From: Bremerella cremea
Lineage (GTDB): Bacteria > Planctomycetota > Planctomycetia > Pirellulales > Pirellulaceae
Direction: 5' to 3'
Length of the DNA stretch: 64,000 nt
NCBI RefSeq assembly: GCF_003335505.1
Contig: NZ_QPEX01000010.1
Span: forward strand, 372,001 to 436,000
Every line of letters begins with the position of its first letter. Position 1 is the first letter of the stretch. A program made the position numbers and the translations under genes. The notes under the pieces were generated by a model, which saw nothing but the letters and a program-made list of their open reading frames with translations, searched no databases and had not been told where the DNA came from. Below are positions 29,584 through 39,600 of the stretch, in pieces.

Positions 29584-30744
29584 TTAGCTCGGCTGAACTT
29601 TGCGGCGATAGGCGGTTGGTGAGAGGCCGGTCTTCTTCCGGAAAGTAGCGCTCATGTATTCGACATGCTCGAAGCCGGCCCGGTCTGCGATGTCGCCAAT
29701 ACTAAGGTCGGTGTCGTGCAGTAATTGTCGGACCTTGTCGATCCGCTGATGCACGATCGCTTCGTGCGGGGTTTGGCCGGTGATTTGCTTGAAACGGTAT
29801 TCAAGCACTCGGCGGGTACTTTCAACCGCTTTTAGAACATCTCCCACGTTAATTCCATCGCAAGCATGTTCACGGATGAACTGCATCGCCATGCCCACCA
29901 ACGGATCGTCGGTTGCCAGCACGTCGGTCGAACGCCGGGTAGCCACGCCGAGCGGGGGAATGAACAGTTGTTTATGCCGAACCGGCTCCCCTTTCATCAT
30001 CTGGTCGAGCAAGCGAGCCGCTTCAAAACCGGTACGACGGCTATCAGGGATCACGCTGGAAAGTGGCGGCGAACAAAGATCGCACAGCAGCCGATCGTTA
30101 TCGACACCGATGACTGCTACCTGACGTGGGACGTCAATTTCCAACTCGCGACAAGCTTCCAGGAGGAGTTGGCCCCGAATGTCGTAACATGCCATGATAC
30201 CGATCGGTTGAGGCAGCCGCTCGATCCATCGATCGAGCCGTTGCATGTTCCGAGGGTTTGATTCCTTGCCGTCTTCACTGGTTGGCAGATCGAGCACATG
30301 GCAGCCGTAGCCTTGCTCGGCAAGCGCCTCGACAAAATACTTCTCGCGCCACTTACTCCACGCGAACGACGAATCGCCACAGAAAGCAAAGTTGGCAAAA
30401 CCACGCTGCAGCAAGTGTTCGACCGCCAGTTGGCAAATCGCGCGGTCGTCCGTTTCAACGCAGGGCAAGTCGGGCATGAGACGCGCGGCGCTGACATCGA
30501 CGATCGGCATCGGCATCTGCTTCATGGCCGTTGCAATCTCAGGAGTTTCGATCCGCGCAATGATCCCGTCCCCTTTCCATTGCTTGAGCCACTTCGGCGG
30601 TTTCGCTCCACGGCCTTGCTCGGGCAGGAAGATTGACCAGCGCTGAAATTCTTCCATATAACGCACGACACCATCGAGTAGCCCTCGCGCATATTCATTG
30701 GAAGTTTCGATGAGCAGGGCAACCTCTTTGCGAGGCGGAATCAT
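29584..30744 (-). CDS. XylR-like AraC regulator with periplasmic-binding-protein-like sensor
   Basis: The 386-aa protein has an N-terminal LacI/PBP1-like ligand domain (VALLIETSNEYARGLLDGVVRYMEE, IGVDNDRLLCDLCSPPLSSV) and a C-terminal AraC double helix-turn-helix (IGDIADRAGFEHVEYMSATFRKKTGLSPTAYRRK). This architecture is typical of xylose-type regulators and activates sugar catabolic genes. ATG 30744 is preceded by GAGGA; the longer frame to 30864 is discarded. It is divergent from the Gfo/Idh/MocA gene at 30969, the probable target. Confidence 0.9.
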   Translation of the reverse strand: MIPPRKEVALLIETSNEYARGLLDGVVRYMEEFQRWSIFLPEQGRGAKPPKWLKQWKGDGIIARIETPEIATAMKQMPMPIVDVSAARLMPDLPCVETDDRAICQLAVEHLLQRGFANFAFCGDSSFAWSKWREKYFVEALAEQGYGCHVLDLPTSEDGKESNPRNMQRLDRWIERLPQPIGIMACYDIRGQLLLEACRELEIDVPRQVAVIGVDNDRLLCDLCSPPLSSVIPDSRRTGFEAARLLDQMMKGEPVRHKQLFIPPLGVATRRSTDVLATDDPLVGMAMQFIREHACDGINVGDVLKAVESTRRVLEYRFKQITGQTPHEAIVHQRIDKVRQLLHDTDLSIGDIADRAGFEHVEYMSATFRKKTGLSPTAYRRKVQPS

Positions 30745-30968
30745 GATGTCGTCCTCGTGTCGAAGGAAGCAAAAAGATGATAAAGATGAGAAGAATGGAC
30801 TTTGAGAATCGCATGATAGCCTATTTATGGCGGCAAATCTCCCTCCGCTGTGAAATATCTCCATTAGTTTGCGGGTTTTCTCATGGCTATTGTTAACATA
30901 TTTTGTAGGTTAAAAAGGATCAACCCTCGAACCTACACCTCGTCATTTACCCCTCTCAGGTACAGAAC

Positions 30969-32117
30969 ATGAGTGACAAGACATTTAACGTGGCAATGAT
31001 CGGACTCGGATTCGGAGCTGAATTCATTCCGATTTATCAAGCCCACCCCAACGCCAACGTGTACGCGATTTGCCGACGTGATGAGGCCGCTTTGCAGAAG
31101 TCGGGGGATATGTTCGGTATCGAGAAGCGATACACGTCGTACGACGACGTTTTAGCCGATCCGCAAGTCGACTTCGTCCATATCAACTCCCCAATTCCTG
31201 ACCATGCGTGGATGTCGCTCAAGGCCCTTGATGCCGGCAAACACGTCATGTGTACCGTTCCGATGGCCACGACAATCGACGAATGCCGTCAAATTGTCGA
31301 AAAAGTTGCCGAAACGGGCCTGAAGTACATGATGGCCGAAACGGTCGTTTACAGCCGTGAATACCTCTTCATCAAGCAACTGTACGAATCGGGCGAACTG
31401 GGCAAGATCCAGTACATGCAAGCTTCGCACCCGCAAGACATGGCAGGTTGGCCGGAATACTGGGAACGAATGATCCCAATGCACTACGCCACGCATGTTG
31501 TCAGCCCAGTGCTGGGCTTGGTGGATGGGCTGGCCGAGTACGTTAGTTGCTTCGGTTCAGGCAGCATCAACAACGAACTGGCCAAGAAGTCCGGCAACCC
31601 CTACGCGGTCGAATCGTGCCATATCAAGATCAAGGATAGCGACGTCGCCGCCCACATCTGGCGATTCCTGTTCGATACGGCTCGTCAATATCGAGAAAGC
31701 TTCGATGTCTACGGCACCAAGCAAAGCTTCGAGTGGTCGCTCGTCGAAGGGGAACCGCACGTGCTGCATACCGCCAAGAAGCCAGAGCCAGAGATCGCCT
31801 CGCATGTCGAAATTCCCGACTTTGCTCACTTGCTGCCCGAACCGATTCAGAAGTTTACGCAGTCGATCGAAGATGCCGCGCATCTTTCGTTCATCCAAGG
31901 TGGCGGCCACGGCGGATCGCACCCCCACTTGGTCAACGAGATGATCAGCTCCCTGCTGGAAGATCGCGACCCACGTCCTAATGCGGTAACCTCCGCCAAC
32001 TGGACTTGCGTTGGCATCTGTGCCCACGAATCGACCATGAAAGGTGGCGAACTGGTCCGCTTGCCGGAATTCACGCTACAGCAGCCGTCTGGTAATAAAA
32101 CGGTTGCGGCTTCCTAA
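30969..32117 (+). CDS. Gfo/Idh/MocA-family oxidoreductase
   Basis: The 382-aa protein has an N-terminal Rossmann domain (MIGLGFGAEFIPIYQ) and the GFO/IDH/MocA C-terminal alpha/beta domain. The typical catalytic E-K-P motif is replaced: residues 92-99 read HVMCTVPM, with T96-V97-P98, so the usual lysine is missing. This subfamily is seen elsewhere in planctomycetes, but its reaction is not known to me. Probable role: NAD(P)-dependent oxidation or a related step on a sugar or inositol derivative, under the divergent XylR-like regulator. A terminator follows. Confidence 0.88.
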   Translation: MSDKTFNVAMIGLGFGAEFIPIYQAHPNANVYAICRRDEAALQKSGDMFGIEKRYTSYDDVLADPQVDFVHINSPIPDHAWMSLKALDAGKHVMCTVPMATTIDECRQIVEKVAETGLKYMMAETVVYSREYLFIKQLYESGELGKIQYMQASHPQDMAGWPEYWERMIPMHYATHVVSPVLGLVDGLAEYVSCFGSGSINNELAKKSGNPYAVESCHIKIKDSDVAAHIWRFLFDTARQYRESFDVYGTKQSFEWSLVEGEPHVLHTAKKPEPEIASHVEIPDFAHLLPEPIQKFTQSIEDAAHLSFIQGGGHGGSHPHLVNEMISSLLEDRDPRPNAVTSANWTCVGICAHESTMKGGELVRLPEFTLQQPSGNKTVAAS

Positions 32118-32176
32118 CGTTGCCATTTTCTAGTCGCTGGAATTTGCGACCAGGAAATGCGAAGCGAAACAAAGAA

Positions 32177-32213
32177 ACGCTCGGGACGTTCCCAAAAACG
32201 TGCCGAGCGTTTT
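32177..32213 (+). terminator. Terminator of the Gfo/Idh/MocA gene
   Basis: Arms AACGCTCGG (32177-32185) and CCGAGCGTT (32203-32211), extended inward by ACGTT/AACGT, followed by TTTTG. It also lies downstream of the convergent 57-aa gene. Confidence 0.85.
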
Positions 32214-32268
32214 GCGTTCAGTCGCGGCCAACTGAGTGTTGGCCGCAAGAGGTTTGCCTAGCCAATAC

Positions 32269-32442
32269 TTAGATGGCCAGGGCTTTGCCGATCACGCCAG
32301 CTTGACGCTGGTAACATTCGCTGCGGCGAAGAAACTTGGCCTTAGCCGGAACACTGTGAGTGCGACCTGCCATGCGACGGTATTTGTCGGCAAGGGCCTG
32401 TTTCACTGCAAGCTTGTTTTCGATCTCGGACTTCTTGGTCAT
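32269..32442 (-). CDS. Small basic protein, 57 aa, lineage-type
   Basis: From ATG 32442 the product is Lys/Arg/Ala-rich and helical (TKKSEIENKLAVKQALADKY, RRMAGRTHSVPAKAKFLRRS). A GAGG precedes the ATG by about 11 bases. The longer frame up to 32655 lacks similar character. I believe short basic proteins of this kind recur in planctomycetes, but no function or domain name can be given. RNA or DNA binding would fit the charge. Confidence 0.55.
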   Translation of the reverse strand: MTKKSEIENKLAVKQALADKYRRMAGRTHSVPAKAKFLRRSECYQRQAGVIGKALAI

Positions 32443-32682
32443 ATAGAACGATGCCTCAGGGACATACTTAAAGGATTCGCGCGAATCCGAACCGGCTAAT
32501 TCTACTCTTTGACGGGGCCACGATTCTATCCCGATTCCCCTGTCAGTAACCATTTTTGGGAAGTCCGCAATTTGTTCGTCTTTCGCCCTCAATTGGCGGC
32601 GATTCGGTCTTGGCAAAAAAAGGGGTTTCGCGTGAGATAGCAAATACGATTTCACGCAGAATATTTCGTTTCAGGATTCTCA

Positions 32683-33192
32683 ATGGCCGCTGCAGCTTCC
32701 CACAATGTCACTCTGATCGGCATGCCAGGTTCCGGCAAAAGCACCATTGGGGTGGTTTTGGCCAAACGAATTAATCGTCAATTCGTCGATACCGACCTGA
32801 TCATCCAAACTACGCAGCAGCGAACCTTGCAAGAGATAATGGACTCTGAGGGTTTCGCAGCGTTCTGTCAGATCGAGGAAGAAGCCGTATTAAGCGTTGA
32901 CGTTGACTATCATGTGGTAGCCACCGGCGGCAGTGTTGTTTACGGGCCGGAGGGGATGGCCCACTTGAAAAAACTCGGCCAGGTTGTCTTCTTAAAGACC
33001 GGCCTAAAGACCCTCGAAGAGCGTTTGTCGAACATGGCCACGCGCGGCATTGCCTTAAAACCGGGGCAAACACTAGAGCATCTCTTCCACGAGCGCAACC
33101 AACTCTACTCCGAATACGCCGACATCACGATCGCGTGCGACGGGCTAAACGTCGAACAGATTTGCGAAAAGATTGAAGTAGCTTTGGGCTAA
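32683..33192 (+). CDS. Shikimate-kinase-like P-loop kinase
   Basis: The 169-aa protein has a Walker A motif (GMPGSGKST, K19), the D36-T37-D38 motif and a TGGSV glycine loop, and C-terminal TRGIALKPGQTLEHLF and ERNQLYSEYAD segments. It clearly belongs to the shikimate kinase superfamily. However, the shikimate-binding Arg that normally follows Phe in the FRxxE motif is Cys62 (AAFCQIEEE), and the G-G-G loop is GGS. The branch with TRGIA-GQT is often labelled AroK, but its substrate may differ. It stands alone, with no aro neighbours. Confidence 0.8.
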   Translation: MAAAASHNVTLIGMPGSGKSTIGVVLAKRINRQFVDTDLIIQTTQQRTLQEIMDSEGFAAFCQIEEEAVLSVDVDYHVVATGGSVVYGPEGMAHLKKLGQVVFLKTGLKTLEERLSNMATRGIALKPGQTLEHLFHERNQLYSEYADITIACDGLNVEQICEKIEVALG

Positions 33193-33474
33193 CCTGCGTT
33201 CGCTCTTTTAGTTTCTGTTACCGCCAAACGTCTGCAACATGAAGCTATCTTCGCGTGCGCGCTGCAATAACCAGAAAATCACGTATGTGGACCAACTTCG
33301 TCAAGATGAAGTTAAGACGAGGGGGCAAATCATCAATCAAATCGACGCAAAATGTCATCGTCGCGCGTCCCCTGGGCTGACATAATCGTCCATCATCAGT
33401 AGCTCTGGCCGATTCCGCTGGCGGAAACAAGCAACCGGTCAGGATAATATCTCTGCAAAAGGACGCGCACGTTT

Positions 33475-34653
33475 ATGGATTTCGACTTAATTGTCATCGG
33501 TGGTGGAATTGTCGGTCTGGGGCATGCTTGGGCAGCGGCCAAACAAGGCCAATCGGTGGCGGTCTTCGATAACAACTCACGAGCCGAAGGGGCCAGCATT
33601 CGCAACTTTGGCATGGTTTGGCCGGTCGGTCAGCCAGCCGGACCTCAGCGGGCTCTCGCCCTCCGCAGCCGTTCTTTGTGGCGAGAACTAGGTGCAGCCG
33701 CTGGATTTCCGGTGCACACTTGCGGCTCGCTCCACTTGGCACACCATGAAGACGAGATGGCCGTGCTGAAGGAGTTTGCTGCTTCAACCGCTGCCGATGG
33801 CCTCGATATCGAACTGGTCACCTCAAAACAAATCGCTGCACTGACTTCGGCTGCCAATCAAACCAATTTGCAAGGTGGCCTCTATTGCCGTAGCGAGCTG
33901 CGTGTCACCCCTCCGATTGCGATCAGTTCCGCAACGTCCTACCTTGCTACGACACTGGGGGTGCAATTCCACTTCGAGACACCGATCACCAAGGTCGAAT
34001 CTGGCGTAGCGTTTTCGGCAGACGGCCAGTCGTTTACCGCTAAGCGCATCGTGATCGCCACAGGGGCCTACTTTCAATATTTGTTCCCCAAAATCCACAA
34101 AGCCGAACGACTGCTTTTGTGCAAGCTGCAGATGTTGCTCACCGAAGCGCAACCAGCCAATTGGCAGTTGGGGCCACACATTGCCAGCGGGCTCACGCTA
34201 CGACACTATCCTTCGTTCATCGGCTGCCCTTCTCTGGCTGCGGTAAAAGAACGGATCGCCCAAGCTTGCCCGGAACTCGACCGATACGGCATCCACGTCA
34301 TGGCCTCGCAAGCGGACGGGGGTGGTTTGATCTTGGGTGATTCGCACGAATACAACGACGATATCGAACCAACCGACAAGGCGGAAATCGATGCGTTGAT
34401 GTTGCAAGAGCTGCGTAAGATTATCGATGTCCCCAATTGGAACATCGCCCGCCGCTGGAGCGGTCTGTACGCCAAACACCCGAGCCAGATGTGCTTCGTG
34501 CGGGAAGTTTGCCCTGACGTGTTAGTCGTCAATGGATTCGGCGGCAACGGTATGACTCTCGCGTTGGCGTTCTCTGAAGCGATCATTCATCGCTGGAAAG
34601 ATTCAGCACACCTGGAAGCGTTACACGGCACGCCGGTGAGCGATCGCCACTAA
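33475..34653 (+). CDS. FAD-dependent oxidoreductase, TIGR03364 (HpnW)-like
   Basis: The 392-aa protein has an N-terminal dinucleotide-binding motif (LIVIGGGIVGLGHAWAAAKQG) and a DAO fold; SIRNFGMVWPVGQPAGPQ and VNGFGGNGMTLALAFSEAI are typical of the TIGR03364 group. In other genomes this group often sits beside phosphonate-catabolism genes and acts on an aminophosphonate-related amine. Here the next gene (79 bases on) is a phosphatase, but no phn gene is visible. Family assignment is good; the substrate is uncertain. Confidence 0.83.
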   Translation: MDFDLIVIGGGIVGLGHAWAAAKQGQSVAVFDNNSRAEGASIRNFGMVWPVGQPAGPQRALALRSRSLWRELGAAAGFPVHTCGSLHLAHHEDEMAVLKEFAASTAADGLDIELVTSKQIAALTSAANQTNLQGGLYCRSELRVTPPIAISSATSYLATTLGVQFHFETPITKVESGVAFSADGQSFTAKRIVIATGAYFQYLFPKIHKAERLLLCKLQMLLTEAQPANWQLGPHIASGLTLRHYPSFIGCPSLAAVKERIAQACPELDRYGIHVMASQADGGGLILGDSHEYNDDIEPTDKAEIDALMLQELRKIIDVPNWNIARRWSGLYAKHPSQMCFVREVCPDVLVVNGFGGNGMTLALAFSEAIIHRWKDSAHLEALHGTPVSDRH

Positions 34654-34731
34654 GATCAACTGGCCCACACAGCCTAAGCGCACCCTAGCCCACTCAAACA
34701 ACAATCAACTTTCCCTTGGAGAATTTTCATC

Positions 34732-36615
34732 ATGCGTTTTGCCTGGTTACCCACTTTGGCGATCGTGCTGCTATCGACTACGCAGGTAGTGCTGGCACAC
34801 GATGGCCCTGATCCGCTTGCTCGTTGGCGGTTCGATTCGGAATCGATCGTTCCCCAGTCCGACAAAGCGATCAGCCTACGTGCCCGTCGCGGCCCTGATG
34901 GGACGATCGTTGGCAAGCATCAGATTCTAGGCAAGAAGTATGATGAAACGTTGTATTTCGCCGGCGGCGAAAGCGGGGTTCTCTTAGCCGAAAATCACAA
35001 AGACGCCCAGAAATATCTTCCCACCGAACACATGACCGTTTCGTTGGTTGCCTCGATCGATCAGCCACAAAAATGGGGTGGACTCATTGGCGTGGTCCAA
35101 GACAACGGCAAGAACGAATCAGGCTGGGTCGTCGGTTACAACGAAGAAGTCTTCACGTTCGCTTTGCGTGGCACCGAGGGAACGGATCGCTTGACCTACC
35201 TGGCCGGTAAAACAAAGTACGAAAAGGGCAAGCTTTATCACGTGGTCGCCACCTACGACGGCAAGCTGATGCAGTTGTTTGTTAACGGCAAACTCGATGC
35301 GGAAAGCAATGCCCAGGCAGGGCCGATTTACTACCCGGAGCAAACACCATTCGTGCTAGGTGCGTTCTGCGACTCCGACGAGGTCAACGGACACAAAGGC
35401 CGCATTCGTGAAATCGTGCTCTACGATCTGGCCGCTAAACCAGCTTGGGTCGCCCACGACTTCGAACACAATGCCAACCTCACTTCGCTGCCAGCCGAAG
35501 AAGTACAGGAACCGCTTGACTTCGTCATGAAGCCTTACCTGCAGTTCGGCACCCAAACCTCGATGACGGTGATGTGGCGCACCAACCGCCCTGGCTCGGC
35601 CACGCTGTACTATGGTGAAACGGATGAATGCCCCCAAAAGATTGAGGTTGCCGACGCGAAGGAGATTCACGAGATTAAAATCGAGGGCTTGGAACCAGAA
35701 ACCCAATACTTCTATCGCACCGAAACCCGCTTAAAACCAGAGGACGAACCTCTTTCAAGCGAAGTTGCCACCTTTCAAACGGCTGTCAAACGCGACACGC
35801 CGTTTGCTTTCGCCGTGATTAGCGATACCCAAGGCAACCCTAAAGTCAGCGGCACCGTCGGTGATTATGCTTGGGCTCAGCGTCCAAGCTTCTTGCTTCA
35901 CGCTGGCGACCTGGTCAGCACCGGAAAGAATGAATCGCATTGGACGCAACATTTCTTCCCAAGCATGAACCCACTGATGCGGCATGTTCCCACTTTCCCA
36001 GTGTTGGGCAACCACGAACAAGATGCAAAGTTCTACTACGATTACTTTTCGTTGCCTGCTCCGGAATACTATTACCAATTCCGTTTCGGCAACTCCGATT
36101 TCTTTATGATCGACTCGAACCGGAATGTTGGTCCCGATTCCGAGCAGTACAAATGGCTAGAGAAAGCGTTGTCGGAATCGGATGCGACGTGGAAGTTTGT
36201 TTGCCACCACCATCCCCCCTACTCTTCCGACGAGAATGATTATGGCAATCTCTGGAAGACGAACAAATCGACCCGAGGTGACTTAGACGCGCGGCAATTG
36301 GTTCCGCTGTACGAGAAGTACAACGTCGATATCGTCTGGAATGGTCACATCCATTCGTACGAACGAACCTGGCCGGTTCGCGAGAACAAGGCCGTCGTCG
36401 CAGGAGCCCCGGTTTATATGATTGTCGGTGGTGGTGGGGGCAACCTAGAAACCCCAGGCCCGGTTCGCCCCTTCTTCATGAACACGGTTCGCCGTGGTCA
36501 TCATTACGTCATGGTCCGGATCAATGGAACCAAGCTAGAGTTCCAGGCCTACGACATCGAAAACCGTTTGTTCGACGAGATGGTTATCTCAAAGAAAACA
36601 GTTAGCGATAACTAA
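34732..36615 (+). CDS. Exported LamG plus purple-acid-phosphatase-like metallophosphoesterase
   Basis: The 627-aa protein has a signal peptide (about residues 1-22, ending VVLA). A LamG/concanavalin-like domain covers about 35-255. A fibronectin-like PAP N-domain (AKPYLQF, MTVMWRTN) covers about 262-350, followed by the metallophosphoesterase domain with the classic ligands: D in ISDTQGN, D in HAGDLVS, N-H in GNHEQD, HHHPPY and NGHIHSYERT. It should hydrolyse phosphomonoesters or diesters outside the cytoplasm; the LamG domain probably binds glycans. Its stop overlaps the convergent RND gene by 4 bases. Confidence 0.93.
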   Translation: MRFAWLPTLAIVLLSTTQVVLAHDGPDPLARWRFDSESIVPQSDKAISLRARRGPDGTIVGKHQILGKKYDETLYFAGGESGVLLAENHKDAQKYLPTEHMTVSLVASIDQPQKWGGLIGVVQDNGKNESGWVVGYNEEVFTFALRGTEGTDRLTYLAGKTKYEKGKLYHVVATYDGKLMQLFVNGKLDAESNAQAGPIYYPEQTPFVLGAFCDSDEVNGHKGRIREIVLYDLAAKPAWVAHDFEHNANLTSLPAEEVQEPLDFVMKPYLQFGTQTSMTVMWRTNRPGSATLYYGETDECPQKIEVADAKEIHEIKIEGLEPETQYFYRTETRLKPEDEPLSSEVATFQTAVKRDTPFAFAVISDTQGNPKVSGTVGDYAWAQRPSFLLHAGDLVSTGKNESHWTQHFFPSMNPLMRHVPTFPVLGNHEQDAKFYYDYFSLPAPEYYYQFRFGNSDFFMIDSNRNVGPDSEQYKWLEKALSESDATWKFVCHHHPPYSSDENDYGNLWKTNKSTRGDLDARQLVPLYEKYNVDIVWNGHIHSYERTWPVRENKAVVAGAPVYMIVGGGGGNLETPGPVRPFFMNTVRRGHHYVMVRINGTKLEFQAYDIENRLFDEMVISKKTVSDN

Positions 36616-39600
36616 GAGTATTGGGGTAACCCGTCTTCCGAAACCGGATCGGCCTGCGTTGTCGCGGCCGATCTGGCAGACGCTGACTTTTTGTGTCCGG
36701 ACCAGGACAGAACAGCCGGGTTCGCAAACACCATGTGAACGGTCGGCACAAACGTAAGTGCTAAGATTGTCGCGCCGACCACCCCCCCGGCAATCGCAAT
36801 AGCCAACGGCGGCCAAAAACCACCCCCTGCTAAGACCAGCGGCATGAAGCCCACCACCGTTGTCGCTGTGGTGGCGACGACATGGCGTGTCCCTTTCATG
36901 ACGACCTCGCGCACGGCCAAGGGATCTCCAATTCGGGCTTTTTCGTCTTCACGTAGGGCCGCTAAAACAACGATCGAATCGTTAATCGCCACCCCAATCA
37001 GCCCCATCGTTCCAATGATGGCCATGAACCCAAACGGAAATCCAAAGAGCCAAAGCGAGGCCAATCCGAGCCCGACCGACAGGAAACCAACACAACCAAT
37101 CAGCGCTGCCGCCCGAAACGAGCTAAAGGAAAGCACCAGCGTGGCGACCATCAAAACCATAAGCACGCCGACACTCGACATCAAGTTGCCGATGGCCTGG
37201 TTTCGTCCTTTGGCTTCGCCGCCAAGAGACAAATGATAGCCAGGCGGCAGTTCAATGCCTGCCGACTCCATCCGGGCTTGCAGTTTGCCCAGCACCACCG
37301 AAGGCAAGACGCCCGCGCGCAGATAGGCCTTTACTTCGTTCATTCGCTGCTTATCGAGCCGAGTCACCGCAGATATCTCAGGCTTGAGTTCCAAGGAACC
37401 GATTGCTGATAAAGGAATAGTTTTCAGCGGGCCTTCCCCGTTGATCGACGGCGAAATCAGATCGAGCGACGAGATATCGGACAACTTGGCACGCTCTGCT
37501 TTAGGCAACCGAACCCGAACGGGAAGCTCTTCTGTTTCCTCAAGCACGGTTCCCCCTAGGGCTCCTTCGGTAGCGGCGGCCAGTTGCCGGGCGACTTGAG
37601 TATGATCGAGTCCCGCCAAGCGGGCTTTTTCTTCGTCTAAGACCAGCGCAAACTTCGGTAAGTCATCTCCCAAGTCGCTTCGAGTATGTGAAACTTCAGG
37701 AATTAAAGCCAATTGAGCCCGTATCTCTTCACCCAGTTCACGCAGCACGTACAAATCGGGCCCAAACAGTTGCAGTTCAACCGGTGCATCGAACGGCGGA
37801 CCTTGCTCTAGTTGTCGTGCGATCGTTCTGGCTTCAGGCACTTCCCGATCGAATGTCTTTTGCAGGGTGTTAATCACTTCCTGCGCTACCTCAGCCGACT
37901 TCAAGTGCACGATCGCCTGCCCATACGGAGCATTGTTTTCGCGTCGCTTGACAATGTTGTAATAGAACGACGGGGCACTTTGACCTAGCACCCAATCGAT
38001 ACCGGTGACTTCAGGGTGCGCCAAAGCGATTTGACTCAGCTTCTTTGCAACTGCTTCGGTGTGATAAATAGATGCTTGGGGAGGGAGTTCCAGTTCGATT
38101 TGAAACTGGTTTCGATCCGCCGCAGGAAAGAACTGCTCTTGCAGCAAGCGTGCCTGAACGAACCCCAGCAGCGGCAAGAAGATCGATATCCCAATACTGA
38201 ACAACGGACGCCGCAAGAGAAAGTCGACCGTATTTTGCCACGCCAGGGTCAACTTCGGGCTATGCAACCCATTGATCCACCAATGCCGACCGAGCGCATC
38301 GGAGGTGTTCTCGAAAATCGCGGCCAGGGCTGGCGTGACCGTCATCGCCAAGAGAAACGAACTGGTAATCGCCAGCATCACACTTGTCGCGATTGTTCCC
38401 ACGAATTCACCCGCCGGACCAGGCATAAGGGCGATGGGCGCAAACGCCAAACCAGTCGTCAGGGTACTGCCAAACAAGGGTATCGCCAGGTGACGCGTAG
38501 CCGCCGCCACGGCGTGCGCGGCTTCGTCTCCTTCTTCCATGCGGGTCTTCACTTCATCGACCATCACAATCGCGTTATCGATCAGCAGCCCCAAGGCAAT
38601 AATCAGCCCGGTGATCGACATCTGGTGCATAGGAATCTCCATGGACCGCATGCCAGCCAGCACCATGAAAGCCGATAAAGGGAGGGCCGTTCCCACGACA
38701 ACCGCACTGCGCCAACCCATGAGAAAGAAAATCACGAAAACAACGGCCGCTCCTCCCATAAGCAAGTTCCACAACAAGTTGACCAGCCGGGCTTCCACGT
38801 AGGGACCTTGCTCGAACATGTGGGCGACTTCCACCCCACGCGGCAAGTGTGCTTCAAAGTCGGCAATTACTTGTTTGGCTTCTTCATTCCAAAGATCAAG
38901 TCGAATATCGCTGCGAACCAACGTTCCGATAATTACTGACGGTTTCCCTTGCACAATCGACATGCTTGCCGGAGGTTGGACGATCCCTTTTTGCACCGTG
39001 GCAACATCCCCCAGGCGGACAAAACTTCCTCCACTGCCGTAGCGAATTGGCGTGCTGGCGATTCGGTCGATTGAATCGAGTTCGCTGTCGACTTCCATCA
39101 AGAAGTCAGACTCGCTCGAACGCACCTGGCCGGCAGAAAGCTTTGCATCGCTGGCCGCCAACTGCTGTGCCACGTCGGCGGCGGTTAGCCCCACACTGGC
39201 CAACTGAGCCTGACGAACTTCGACGGCGATTTCTTCTTCCGGATTACCAAACGTTTCGACATCTTCGGTCCCTGAAATCGCCCGCAAGCGATCTTCAAGT
39301 TGTTCGGTCAGCCGCAAGAGGATTGCATAGTTCGGCTTATCGTCCAGCGTCCACTTCAAGGCCAGGATGGTCGCGTAGGCCTTGGTCGTGATCATCTCGA
39401 TATCCGGCTCGCCCGCACCAGCCGGGAACAGCGTCTTGGCGTCGTCGATTTTATCGCGAATCCGAGACCAGACCTCTCCCACTTCGTAAACATCGTCCCG
39501 TAACTCGATCACCATCGCCGAAGCGCCAGCTCGGCTGGTCGAACGAATTTCCTTGATCTCTTCGATCTCTTGCAGCTCTTCCTCCATCCGATCGCTGACC

